64,000 bases of DNA, taken from contig NZ_JARVWW010000004.1 of assembly GCF_029846715.1 (NCBI RefSeq), forward strand, positions 269,483 to 333,482, read 5' to 3'. Both the position numbers and the translations under genes were made by a program. This DNA is from Bradyrhizobium nivariense (GTDB lineage Bacteria; Pseudomonadota; Alphaproteobacteria; Rhizobiales; Xanthobacteraceae). Shown here in pieces: positions 55,409 through 64,000 of this stretch (its first letter is position 1; each line of letters starts with the position of its first letter). A model generated the notes under the pieces. The model searched no databases and was not told where the DNA came from. It saw only the letters and a list, made by a program, of their open reading frames with translations.

Positions 55409-56299
55409 ATGCGGCTCCTCAATACCCTTGTGCTTCTGCCTCTGTTGGCCTTGCTGACTGCGCCGCCCGTGTGCGCTCAGGTCACGTTTGGTTCGTCCGG
55501 AGCGGAGAGCGATCCGTTTCGCCGGCAGCAATGGCGCGTGCCATCGCCGGATACCGACATCGCCGCGCATGCGCTGCTGTTTCGTCCACCAGGTGCCGGC
55601 CCGTTCCGGCTTGCGGTGATCGCGCATGCCTCGACGCAAAATGGCCTGCGGCGCGCACAAATGCCCCAACCGGAATATCGCGCGCTCAGTGCATTCCTCG
55701 TTACGCGCGGCTTCGCCGTGCTGGTGCCGGAACGGCTCGGCCATGGCGCGACCGGCGGCCGCTATGTCGAGGAGCAGGGTGGCTGTGACGAGGCGGACTA
55801 CGTGCGCTCGGGTCGCGCAACGGCCGACGAAATCTCGCTCGCGCTGGACTATTTGCGAAAGCAGGATTTTGTCCGCAAGGACGCCGCGATCGTGATCGGC
55901 CATTCCGCCGGCGGTTGGGGCGCGCTGGCGCTCGCGAATGCCGATCCGAAGGCGATCTCTGCCATCATCGCCTTTGCGCCCGGCCGCGGTGGCCATGCCA
56001 ATGATGAGCCGAACCGGATCTGCGCGCCGCATACGCTTCTTGCAGCGGCGGCTGAATTCGGCAAGGCCGCGCGCATCCCCGTCACGTGGCTCGTTGCCGC
56101 CAATGACAGCTACTTTGCACCGGCATTTTCGATTGCGTTGGTCGACGCGTTTCGCGGCAGCGGCGGCAAGGTCGACTTCCGCACCTTGACGCCCGCGGGC
56201 GGCGAGGGTCACTGGATGATCGAAAGCGAGGCCGGCGTCAAAGCCGCGAGCGCCGAACTCGCGCGTGGGCTGAAGCCGGTGGTTGGCAAAAAGCCATGA
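55409..56299 (+). CDS. Secreted alpha/beta hydrolase (dienelactone hydrolase-like)
   Basis: The 296-residue product has a signal peptide (MRLLNTLVLLPLLALLTAPP...VCAQ) and an alpha/beta hydrolase domain: nucleophile IGHSAGGWGALAL, Asp region LVAANDSYFAP and His in GGEGHWMIESE. It is probably a periplasmic esterase. The frame also opens at GTG 55379, which would add ten residues before the signal sequence. It is followed 43 nt later by the DCC gene. Confidence 0.85.
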   Translation: MRLLNTLVLLPLLALLTAPPVCAQVTFGSSGAESDPFRRQQWRVPSPDTDIAAHALLFRPPGAGPFRLAVIAHASTQNGLRRAQMPQPEYRALSAFLVTRGFAVLVPERLGHGATGGRYVEEQGGCDEADYVRSGRATADEISLALDYLRKQDFVRKDAAIVIGHSAGGWGALALANADPKAISAIIAFAPGRGGHANDEPNRICAPHTLLAAAAEFGKAARIPVTWLVAANDSYFAPAFSIALVDAFRGSGGKVDFRTLTPAGGEGHWMIESEAGVKAASAELARGLKPVVGKKP

Positions 56300-56342
56300 C
56301 GCTGTATTTCCTGGTCACGCCCCCGATGCTGGATAATCGCTG

Positions 56343-56750
56343 ATGCCAAAATGGCCCGACGACGACGTGATCCTGTTCGATGGCGTCTGCATCTTCTGCT
56401 CGCGCTGGGTGCGGTTCGTCGCGCAGCGTGACACGGCGAAGCGATTTCGCTTCACGCCGATCCAGTCGGACTATGGCGGCCGGCTCGCGCGCACGTTCGG
56501 CATTGCTCCGGATGATCCCGACACCAATGCCGTGGTCCATGGCGGCGAAGTATTTATGAAGTCGGACGCTGCGCTGACGGTGCTGTCACAGCTCCCCGGC
56601 TGGGGCTGGGTGCGTGTGCTGCTCGCCGTGCCGAAGCCGCTGCGAGACCCCGTCTACAGCCTCATCGCGCGCAATCGCTACCGCATCTTTGGGAAGTACG
56701 ATGCGTGTTTCGTGCCGGATGCTGATTGGCGGGCACGGGTGATCGAGTGA
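56343..56750 (+). CDS. DCC family thiol-disulfide oxidoreductase (DUF393)
   Basis: The 135-residue protein shows the DCC signature ILFDGVCIFCSRWVRFVAQRD, with the CxxC-like pair in VCIFC, and KRFRFTPIQSDYG. The family has a thioredoxin-like fold and unknown partners. It follows a secreted hydrolase gene and converges on an amine oxidase gene across a family A repeat. Confidence 0.9.
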   Translation: MPKWPDDDVILFDGVCIFCSRWVRFVAQRDTAKRFRFTPIQSDYGGRLARTFGIAPDDPDTNAVVHGGEVFMKSDAALTVLSQLPGWGWVRVLLAVPKPLRDPVYSLIARNRYRIFGKYDACFVPDADWRARVIE

Positions 56751-56787
56751 CTCGTCAATGCGAGCGCAGTCGTGCCTACAAATTCAG

Positions 56788-56930
56788 TGTCGTCCCGGCG
56801 AAGGCCGGGACCCATAACCACAAGGCGATGTTTGGCGAACCCTTGCAGTCGAGGGATCAATCCCCGGTACGAACATCTTGATTCACCGAGAGATCACGCG
56901 GTATGGGTCCCGGCCTTCGCCGGGACGACA
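56788..56930. repeat. Intergenic inverted-repeat element, family A, between convergent genes
   Basis: The ends TGTCGTCCCGGCGAAGGCCG and CGGCCTTCGCCGGGACGACA are perfect inverted copies, continuing inward as GGACCCATAACC / GGTATGGGTCC. It fills the gap between the DCC and amine oxidase genes and is the cleanest copy of this family in the window. Confidence 0.88.
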
Positions 56931-56941
56931 CTAAGGTCTCG

Positions 56942-58189
56942 TCAGCGCTTCCCAATAGCCGCAAGCACTTCCCTCGCCGCGCGCTCCCCTGAGTCCCTCG
57001 CTCCATGCGCCGTCGTGAAGAAGGTTGGCGACGTCGCCTCGCCGGCAAAGAACAGCCGCCCATCCACCGGCGCGGCCAGCATTGCACGGTCGCCGGCATG
57101 TCCCGGCAACGCATGCGAATACGAGCCTCGCGCGAAGGGATCGTGGGCCCAGCGCGACTCGTAGAGCGGCTTCAGCTTTCGCCTGATGTCGTTGCCGAGA
57201 AAGCCTGCGATCTCGTCGATGCTTTGCGCGGCAATAGCGCCTTCGCCGCCGTGTTCCAGTTCGCGGGCAAAGCTGCCGCCGAAGAAGCCTTCGATGCAGG
57301 GCTGGCCGAACGGGCGGATATGATAGGTGCCCATGTCGGTGCGCATGGTGGCGCCGCGCAGGTTTCCTTCCTTCGGGAAGGCCTCGGCATCGTCGAGCGC
57401 CAGCGTGACCTTGTCATCGACGCCGAGCGGCAGGCCGGCCGCGGCATCGACTTTGGCGGCGAGCGGCGGCGAGAAGCGGATCGCTTCATAGGCGATGAGA
57501 TTGGTCGGCACGGTGACGATCACCTTGCCAGCGATCAGCGTGCCCTGCGATGTCCCGATGCGGATGAGCTGGCCGGAATGATCAATCAGCGTGACGCTGC
57601 AGTTCAGCGCCACCGGACAGGACGCGCCATAGGCCTCGATGAGCGCGCCATAGCCGCGGCGGACGCGCCAGTTGAGGTCACTGTCCTCATAGGCGTCCCA
57701 GTCCAGCGTCGACATGTCCTTCAGTTCGCAGCCGTTGATGTAGGTCGAGATCGCGTCGATCATGGGATTCCAGCGATTGCCGGGCTCCAGGCTCGAGCTC
57801 GCGGGTGCATCCTTGCCCTTCTCGGCGGCCTTCCAGAGCCGCTGATAGAAGGCGTCCATCGCGCGCATGAAATCGTCGCGCTCGGCTTGCGGAAACGCGT
57901 TGCCGAAGGTGCGCTCGCGCCAGGGCGGCAGGTCCTTGTTGATCTCGAAATCGAGCTGCTTCGCAAGCGCGACGAAGGAGTTGTTGTCCGCCGAATGCAG
58001 CCAGCCGCAGCCAACGTCGAACGTGACTTCGGGCGAGGCCTGCACCGTCCAGGCCCGACCGCCGAGCCGGTCGCGCGCCTCCAGCACGATCACGGAGAGG
58101 CCGGAGCCTGCCAGCGCATGCGCCGCGCCGAGGCCGGCTGCACCCGCGCCGATAATCGCGACGTCGACGGAGGAGGGCAGGGAGCTCAT
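56942..58189 (-). CDS. FAD-dependent amine oxidase family protein
   Basis: The 415-residue protein has the FAD-binding VAIIGAGAAGLGAAHALAGS and EARDRLGGRAWT, and the C-terminal FAD motif LFFAGEAT. It belongs to the flavin amine oxidase (MAO/polyamine oxidase-like) family and would oxidise a primary or secondary amine with oxygen. There is no signal peptide. It lies upstream of typA on the same strand, separated by a repeat. Confidence 0.88.
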   Translation of the reverse strand: MSSLPSSVDVAIIGAGAAGLGAAHALAGSGLSVIVLEARDRLGGRAWTVQASPEVTFDVGCGWLHSADNNSFVALAKQLDFEINKDLPPWRERTFGNAFPQAERDDFMRAMDAFYQRLWKAAEKGKDAPASSSLEPGNRWNPMIDAISTYINGCELKDMSTLDWDAYEDSDLNWRVRRGYGALIEAYGASCPVALNCSVTLIDHSGQLIRIGTSQGTLIAGKVIVTVPTNLIAYEAIRFSPPLAAKVDAAAGLPLGVDDKVTLALDDAEAFPKEGNLRGATMRTDMGTYHIRPFGQPCIEGFFGGSFARELEHGGEGAIAAQSIDEIAGFLGNDIRRKLKPLYESRWAHDPFARGSYSHALPGHAGDRAMLAAPVDGRLFFAGEATSPTFFTTAHGARDSGERAAREVLAAIGKR

Positions 58190-58239
58190 GGGCGGGCTCT
58201 AGCACGTTCGCGAAGAGTGCTGAAGTCACCACGGCACGC

Positions 58240-58342
58240 ACTGGATCACCCGCGAAAGCGGGTGATCCAGTATCCCAGAGGCAGTTGTTATAGAGCCGAG
58301 AGGCAGCGGCGTACTGGATTCCCCGCCTTCGCGGGGAATGAC
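58240..58342. repeat. Intergenic inverted repeat, family D
   Basis: CTGGATCACCCGCGAAAGCG / GGGTGATCCAG is a short palindrome at the left and CTGGATTCCCCGCCTTCGCG / GGGGAATGACA at the right; the two halves share CTGGAT and CCGC-TTCGCGG features and are in opposite orientation. It sits between the amine oxidase and typA. Confidence 0.7.
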
Positions 58343-58361
58343 AGAGAGTGAAAGCGACGGC

Positions 58362-60188
<1,827 letters not shown>

Positions 60189-60444
60189 GAGTGAGCTTCT
60201 TTGCAGTCAGACAATGGGTTAAGCGCGATCTCGCCGGTCAGACCGGGACCTCTTCTCGAAACAACGCTGGAAGATCGGAAACGGGGCGCTTTCCGCCCAA
60301 AAAGGGACGCCCGGCATATCGACCAGGCTCCCTACGCGTTGCGGCGCAATATATGCAAAAACGGCCAAAAAACAATGTGTTCTTTGGCCCTTGGTTGATT
60401 GAATTTTGTCCGGGAATTCCCGGGGGTTAGGCGGAAAGCCGGGC

Positions 60445-60711
60445 TTAGGCGCGTCTACCCCTGATCGCCGCCCAGATCAGGGCAACCCCGCCCACCCCCA
60501 CGACCAGGCCCAGGAAGACCAGCGGCGCGATGTCGGAATCAATCCGGCCGCTGGCGGATATCGAAGTTCCGCCAAAGAGCAGGGCACAGAGACCCGGCAG
60601 CAGCATGATGATGCCGAAGCCCGCCATGAGGGCGGTCAGGCACCCGCCGCGCTGGTTCGGCGGCGGCAGCGAAAGCGAGGGAGGGGGTGGCGGGTTATCA
60701 GTGCTGGTCAT
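60445..60711 (-). CDS. Small membrane protein of unknown function
   Basis: The 88-residue protein has a Pro-rich N-terminus (PPPPPSLSLPPPN) and two membrane helices (LMAGFGIIMLLPGLCALLFGG and LVFLGLVVGVGGVALIWAAI). Its ATG overlaps the TGA stop of the radical SAM gene (60708-60711), so it is translationally coupled to it. Similar small proteins of unknown role are common; here the coupling makes it a candidate accessory of the radical SAM enzyme. Confidence 0.7.
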   Translation of the reverse strand: MTSTDNPPPPPSLSLPPPNQRGGCLTALMAGFGIIMLLPGLCALLFGGTSISASGRIDSDIAPLVFLGLVVGVGGVALIWAAIRGRRA

Positions 60712-62141
60712 CCCTCCAACACTCCTTCCGGCACAGCCTGCATTGCGAGTTCAGCGCGAATACCGTCGATCTTCCCGTTCCGGTAGAACAAATTGTAGGT
60801 GTCGAACGGGATGATCGCGCCGCTCTCGGTGACGAAATGGATGCAGCTGCGCTTGACGTTGCCGACGCAGAAATTGAAGCGATCGAGGAACTGCACGATG
60901 GTGACGCGGAACACGTTCTCGTAAGTGAGGCCGTGCGGTACCTCGAAGCTCGGCAGGCAGCACAGCAATTCGCAGACGCGCTCGCTGGTGTTCAGCGGCC
61001 CCGATGACAGCGAAAACAGATCGACGAATTTTTCCCGCAGTACCGGATGCTTCTCCGGGCTGATCGTGTTGGGCATCAATGCGACCAGTTGCTCCTGCGG
61101 GATCAGCGAGGTCAGCGGCAGCACCTTCTCGCCATTGCGCAGGCCGTAACCGATCGAGATGCTTTCGGGGTTGCAGGGCAGCGGGATCATGTCCTTGTCG
61201 CCGAACACGCCGGTTTCGACCACGCGTTTCCGGATCTCCGACAGCATGATGCGGTCGGTGTTCTTGTCGAAATTCTCGTTGCGACCGGCGTCCTGCACCG
61301 GCTGAAGCGTGACGCCGCGAACGCACTTCCAGCTCAGGGCATGGCGGACGATGTCGCCGATCTCGGCATCGTTGACGCCGCGCTTGATGGTCGCCACCAG
61401 CGTGGTCGACAAGCCGTAATGCTCGAGATTCTCCAGCGCCTGCTGGCGGATCTTTCGCAGATCCGCCCCGCGCAGGTTGATCAACGCGTCGCGTTCGAGC
61501 GAGTCGAACTGGAGATAGACCTCGAGCCCGCGCTTGTTCTCGGCGAGCCGCGCCACGAAATCCTTTTCGCGGGCGATACGCAGGCCGTTGGTATTGATCA
61601 TGACATGGCGGATCGGGCGGGCGCGCACCGCATCGAGGATCGCGAAGAAATCCGGATGCAGCGTCGGCTCGCCGCCGGAGATCTGCACCAGGTCAGGCTC
61701 GCCTTCGCTGGCGACCAGCGCGTCCAGCATTCGCTCGATCTTGGCCAGCGGCGTGAAGCTGGTCCGCGCCGGCGAGGAATCGGCAAAGCACACCGGGCAG
61801 GTCAGATTGCAATGCTCGGTGATCTCGATCAGCGCCAGGCAGGAATGCTGCTCGTGGTCGGGGCACAGGCCGCAATCGTAGGGGCAGCCGAATTCGGTAT
61901 GCCGTTGAAAGGCGAGCGGCCGGTCGCCGGGCTTGATGAAATCCTTGCACAGGCGCCAATAGGCTGCGTCCGTCGACACCAGCGTCGACTGCACGCCATG
62001 CTCCTTACAGCGCTTCTCGTACCAGACCTCGTTGTCCAGGATCTGGATCTTGGCCGGCACCAGCTTCAGGCAGGTCTCGCAGAGAGACTGGGTCTGGCCC
62101 CAGAAGATATAGGGGCGCGACTTACGCAGCGGCGCGTTCAT
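60708..62141 (-). CDS. Radical SAM protein, Tes-like (COG1964)
   Basis: The 477-residue protein has the COG1964 layout of the archaeal tetraether synthase family (MJ0619-like). An N-terminal rubredoxin-like site has CETC at 21-24 and CKEH at 45-48, followed by an auxiliary cluster CPYDCGLC at 86-93. The radical SAM CNLTCPVC is at 111-118, and a C-terminal Cys-rich auxiliary region begins CELLCCLPSFEVPHG. Tes joins lipid tails through carbon-carbon bonds. The bacterial substrate is unknown. It overlaps the Lgt-like gene by 20 nt at its 5' end, and the 3' end overlaps the small membrane protein. Confidence 0.8.
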   Translation of the reverse strand: MNAPLRKSRPYIFWGQTQSLCETCLKLVPAKIQILDNEVWYEKRCKEHGVQSTLVSTDAAYWRLCKDFIKPGDRPLAFQRHTEFGCPYDCGLCPDHEQHSCLALIEITEHCNLTCPVCFADSSPARTSFTPLAKIERMLDALVASEGEPDLVQISGGEPTLHPDFFAILDAVRARPIRHVMINTNGLRIAREKDFVARLAENKRGLEVYLQFDSLERDALINLRGADLRKIRQQALENLEHYGLSTTLVATIKRGVNDAEIGDIVRHALSWKCVRGVTLQPVQDAGRNENFDKNTDRIMLSEIRKRVVETGVFGDKDMIPLPCNPESISIGYGLRNGEKVLPLTSLIPQEQLVALMPNTISPEKHPVLREKFVDLFSLSSGPLNTSERVCELLCCLPSFEVPHGLTYENVFRVTIVQFLDRFNFCVGNVKRSCIHFVTESGAIIPFDTYNLFYRNGKIDGIRAELAMQAVPEGVLEG

Positions 62142-62838
62142 GCATGGGTCTCGCTTTGGGCGCCGTCGCCAGCATGATTGCGGCGTAGAGCAGGATGGTC
62201 AGCGACAGCAGGTGAAACAGCGTGAAGGGGCCGATCAGCGTGCCATAGGGCTTGAGGCATTCCCACAGGAAGCGCTGTGCTCCATAATAGACGAGGACGA
62301 GGTAGAAACCATTGGTGATCACAAACGCGCTCCGGTTCAAGATCGCCAGCACATATAGCAGCGCAAATGCGCCCATCGCGGCGCTCTCGTAGAGCTGCAC
62401 GGGATGGCGAGTTACGCCGTCGCCGAAATCATGGCCGAAGGGCAACGCCGTTGGCGTGCCGTAGGTGAAATCGTCAAGGCCCGCGAAATAGCAGCCGAGC
62501 CGGCCGACCGCGATGCCCAACGCCAGCGGCAGCGCGAACCGCGCGCCGGTTCGTACAGTGATCCCTGCGGACCATTTGTAGAGCTCGATCGCCACGATGC
62601 CGCCGGCGAGCGCACCTTCGACCGAGCGCGCAATGCCGCTCTGGCCCGACAACCACAGATTGGCGGAGCCGAACAAATAGGCGCCGAGGCCCGCACCGAA
62701 CACCAGCGCGGCGATGTAGGGCAGCTCGAAGGATTGCGCCGGAAACCGCAAATCCTGTCGCGACAGCCAGTAGACCGCGACTGCCGCCGCCAGCCACGCT
62801 GCGATGTCGAAGAGAGTGTGAAGGAAAGCCCCGCTCAT
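62122..62838 (-). CDS. Prolipoprotein diacylglyceryl [15 protein letters not shown] membrane protein
   Basis: The 238-residue polytopic protein (about seven helices) is Lgt-like: LALGIAVGRLGCYFAGLDD in place of the Lgt GRxxNFxNGE signature, and RHPVQLYES matching the HPSQLYE motif. The Asn of the first motif is Cys here and the protein is shorter than true Lgt. It is probably a lipid-handling relative rather than the housekeeping Lgt (inference). Its 3' end overlaps the radical SAM gene start, so the pair is translationally coupled. Confidence 0.78.
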   Translation of the reverse strand: MSGAFLHTLFDIAAWLAAAVAVYWLSRQDLRFPAQSFELPYIAALVFGAGLGAYLFGSANLWLSGQSGIARSVEGALAGGIVAIELYKWSAGITVRTGARFALPLALGIAVGRLGCYFAGLDDFTYGTPTALPFGHDFGDGVTRHPVQLYESAAMGAFALLYVLAILNRSAFVITNGFYLVLVYYGAQRFLWECLKPYGTLIGPFTLFHLLSLTILLYAAIMLATAPKARPMHERAAA

Positions 62839-62919
62839 GCGGGGATATTAGCGCAGGTCCAGGCCACGCGGGATAGTGCGCTCCCGCACCTCTCCACGCC
62901 GGAAGAGCGAGGCGGGCGG

Positions 62920-63684
62920 CTACCCGGCTTCGCGCTCCTCGGTCGGATAGACCCCGCGCAGCACCTCCTCGAAGTGCATCTTCACGGCCTCGTTGCACAG
63001 GCAGGCGCGCAGGCGCAGGCCATCGCGGTTGCGGACCAGGATCGATCCGCGTCGGGTGTCGAGCACGCCTTCCGCCTTGAACGACTGGAGCACGCGGCTG
63101 GCATAGCTGCGGCCGACGCCGAGCAGCGTCGCGAGTTGTTCGTGCGTCAGCGGCACGCTGCTCGCGTCGCCGGTGCGCTCCATCGCCGCCAGCATCCATT
63201 TGGCCGTGCGCTGCTCGATCGAGTGAATGGCGTTGCAGGCGGTGGACTGGAAGACCTGCGCCAGCATGCAATCGGCGTAGCGGGCGAAGATGTGCCGTAA
63301 CGAGACCGAACGCTGCTTGGCGGCCTCCAGTTTGCCGACGTGAATCCGCGCAAACGGCCCGCCGAATTTCACGCAGATCCGGGTATAGGCCGGCAGATAG
63401 CCCTCGCTGACGATGCCGCCCACCGCGCCTTCGCGGCCGACCAGGATGGTCTCGACATCGCGGCCGTCCTCATTGGGAACGAGAAAGGTCGCAAGCGCCG
63501 GCCCGCAGGGAAAATGGACGATTTGGACGTCGTCGCCGGGGTTGTAGAGCAGTTCGTTCGCCGCTGCGTTTTCGACCATGACGTGTGGTGCAAGCAGGGC
63601 GTAGTCGGCCTGGCTCAAGCGCCGCAGCAGATTGTTGGTCGGCCGGCTGTCGATATCGGTGGCCTTGCGGGTGCGCGCGTCCAT
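62920..63684 (-). CDS. Crp/Fnr family transcriptional regulator
   Basis: The 254-residue protein (ATG 63684, with GAGGAG upstream) has an N-terminal cyclic-nucleotide-binding fold and a C-terminal winged helix-turn-helix (SVPLTHEQLATLLGVGRSYAS). I see no CxxC-type Cys set of FNR. The end RRGSILVRNRDGLRLRAC is typical of the Crp-like regulators abundant in Bradyrhizobium. It lies 81 nt upstream of the Lgt-like gene on the same strand and may control it. The frame extends to 63876, but the added part does not resemble the family. Confidence 0.87.
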   Translation of the reverse strand: MDARTRKATDIDSRPTNNLLRRLSQADYALLAPHVMVENAAANELLYNPGDDVQIVHFPCGPALATFLVPNEDGRDVETILVGREGAVGGIVSEGYLPAYTRICVKFGGPFARIHVGKLEAAKQRSVSLRHIFARYADCMLAQVFQSTACNAIHSIEQRTAKWMLAAMERTGDASSVPLTHEQLATLLGVGRSYASRVLQSFKAEGVLDTRRGSILVRNRDGLRLRACLCNEAVKMHFEEVLRGVYPTEEREAG

Positions 63685-64000
63685 CGTGAACTCCTCATCC
63701 GCCTCCCACATTAGCCAGTTCCGCCCCAACCCTGTGTGCACAAGTGGACAGACTGGAGAACTGCGATGTGGTGGTTTCGTTCCGGGAACCCTCCGGCGCG
63801 CTGGGCGCAGGTGTGCTGTCCTGATCAGAGAAACCTCATGCTTCAAGTTGCGACGATGGCACCCCCTCTTTCCCATCTGCGCTAGGTTAGTCGTGCGCGG
63901 AGATTGTCGTGTTGTTTTTGGCGCCGTCGCGGTGGTTCGCAGAGGTGGCGGCGGGTTCGGCTGAAGAGATTACGGACAGCCTGCCACAGAAGTGGTCCAC
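63685..64000. other. Leader of the Crp/Fnr gene and right end of the window
   Basis: The region upstream of the regulator holds no promoter I can call. From the window end to a TAA at 63887-63889, the minus strand has an open frame of about 37 codons (VDHFCGRLSVISS...), which could be the 3' part of a gene cut by the window edge. I do not recognise it and do not claim it as a gene. Confidence 0.3.

Noticed and set aside
62122..62838. Calling the Lgt-like gene the housekeeping lgt
   Set aside because: The protein is short and the GRxxNFxNGE signature is altered, so the essential transferase is probably encoded elsewhere.

Overview
The window looks like a chromosomal core segment of a Bradyrhizobium-type alphaproteobacterium (Rhizobiales, Bradyrhizobiaceae). 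The DNA is uniformly GC-rich. The gene content fits: purH, rsmB, acs, tsaD, gpsA, a hemD-mic60-hemY cluster, folD, ppa and typA. Short intergenic inverted-repeat elements of the kind common in Bradyrhizobium genomes recur at gene junctions. I see no prophage, integrase, complete insertion sequence or CRISPR array. The organism assignment is inference from gene content, not from a marker gene.

Layout. 0-6.3 kb: a sorbosone/glucose dehydrogenase-like quinoprotein with a diheme cytochrome c, a ketopantoate reductase, a DsbA-fold isomerase, a MATE exporter and a DUF2239 gene. 6.4-11.8 kb: a glutathione S-transferase divergent from DUF2239 across two palindromic operator-like sites, two MFS transporters and gamma-glutamyltranspeptidase. 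11.9-17.3 kb: purH, a heparinase-like protein, rsmB and a DUF1674/SDHAF4 protein. 17.3-20 kb: a sulfation operon (sulfotransferase, cysD, cysN/C) in which most of cysD and the GTPase front of cysN are deleted, leaving an intact APS kinase domain. 20-27 kb: a chemoreceptor, a secreted nuclease, an L,D-transpeptidase, acetyl-CoA synthetase and topoisomerase IB. 27-32.7 kb: a START-like protein, a class III nucleotide cyclase, an EVE-domain protein, an esterase, gpsA and tsaD. 32.9-36.8 kb: hemD, an alphaproteobacterial Mic60 and hemY, then tRNA-Thr. 37-42 kb: a large unassigned membrane protein, a Thr-rich secreted peptide, a polysaccharide deacetylase and two small secreted Cys-rich proteins, one of them behind two CRP-like boxes. 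42-52 kb: an MFS exporter, a Tat-type hydrolase, a cytochrome P450, a second cyclase, TerB, SDR, amidotransferase and enoyl-CoA hydratase genes, and tRNA-Ala. 52-60 kb: yggT, a DUF167 gene, folD, ppa, a GNAT gene, a hydrolase, a DCC protein, an amine oxidase and typA. 60-63.7 kb: a tightly overlapping set (Lgt-like membrane protein, Tes-like radical SAM enzyme, small membrane protein) next to a Crp/Fnr regulator.

Most noteworthy: (1) the Tes-like radical SAM and Lgt-like operon, a candidate lipid-modifying system; (2) the deletion fusing the cysD start to cysN in a sulfation operon; (3) tandem CRP-type boxes in front of a secreted protein with the GLG1-type Cys pattern; (4) the paired ACCCGGGT operators; (5) the absence of hemC from its usual place beside hemD.
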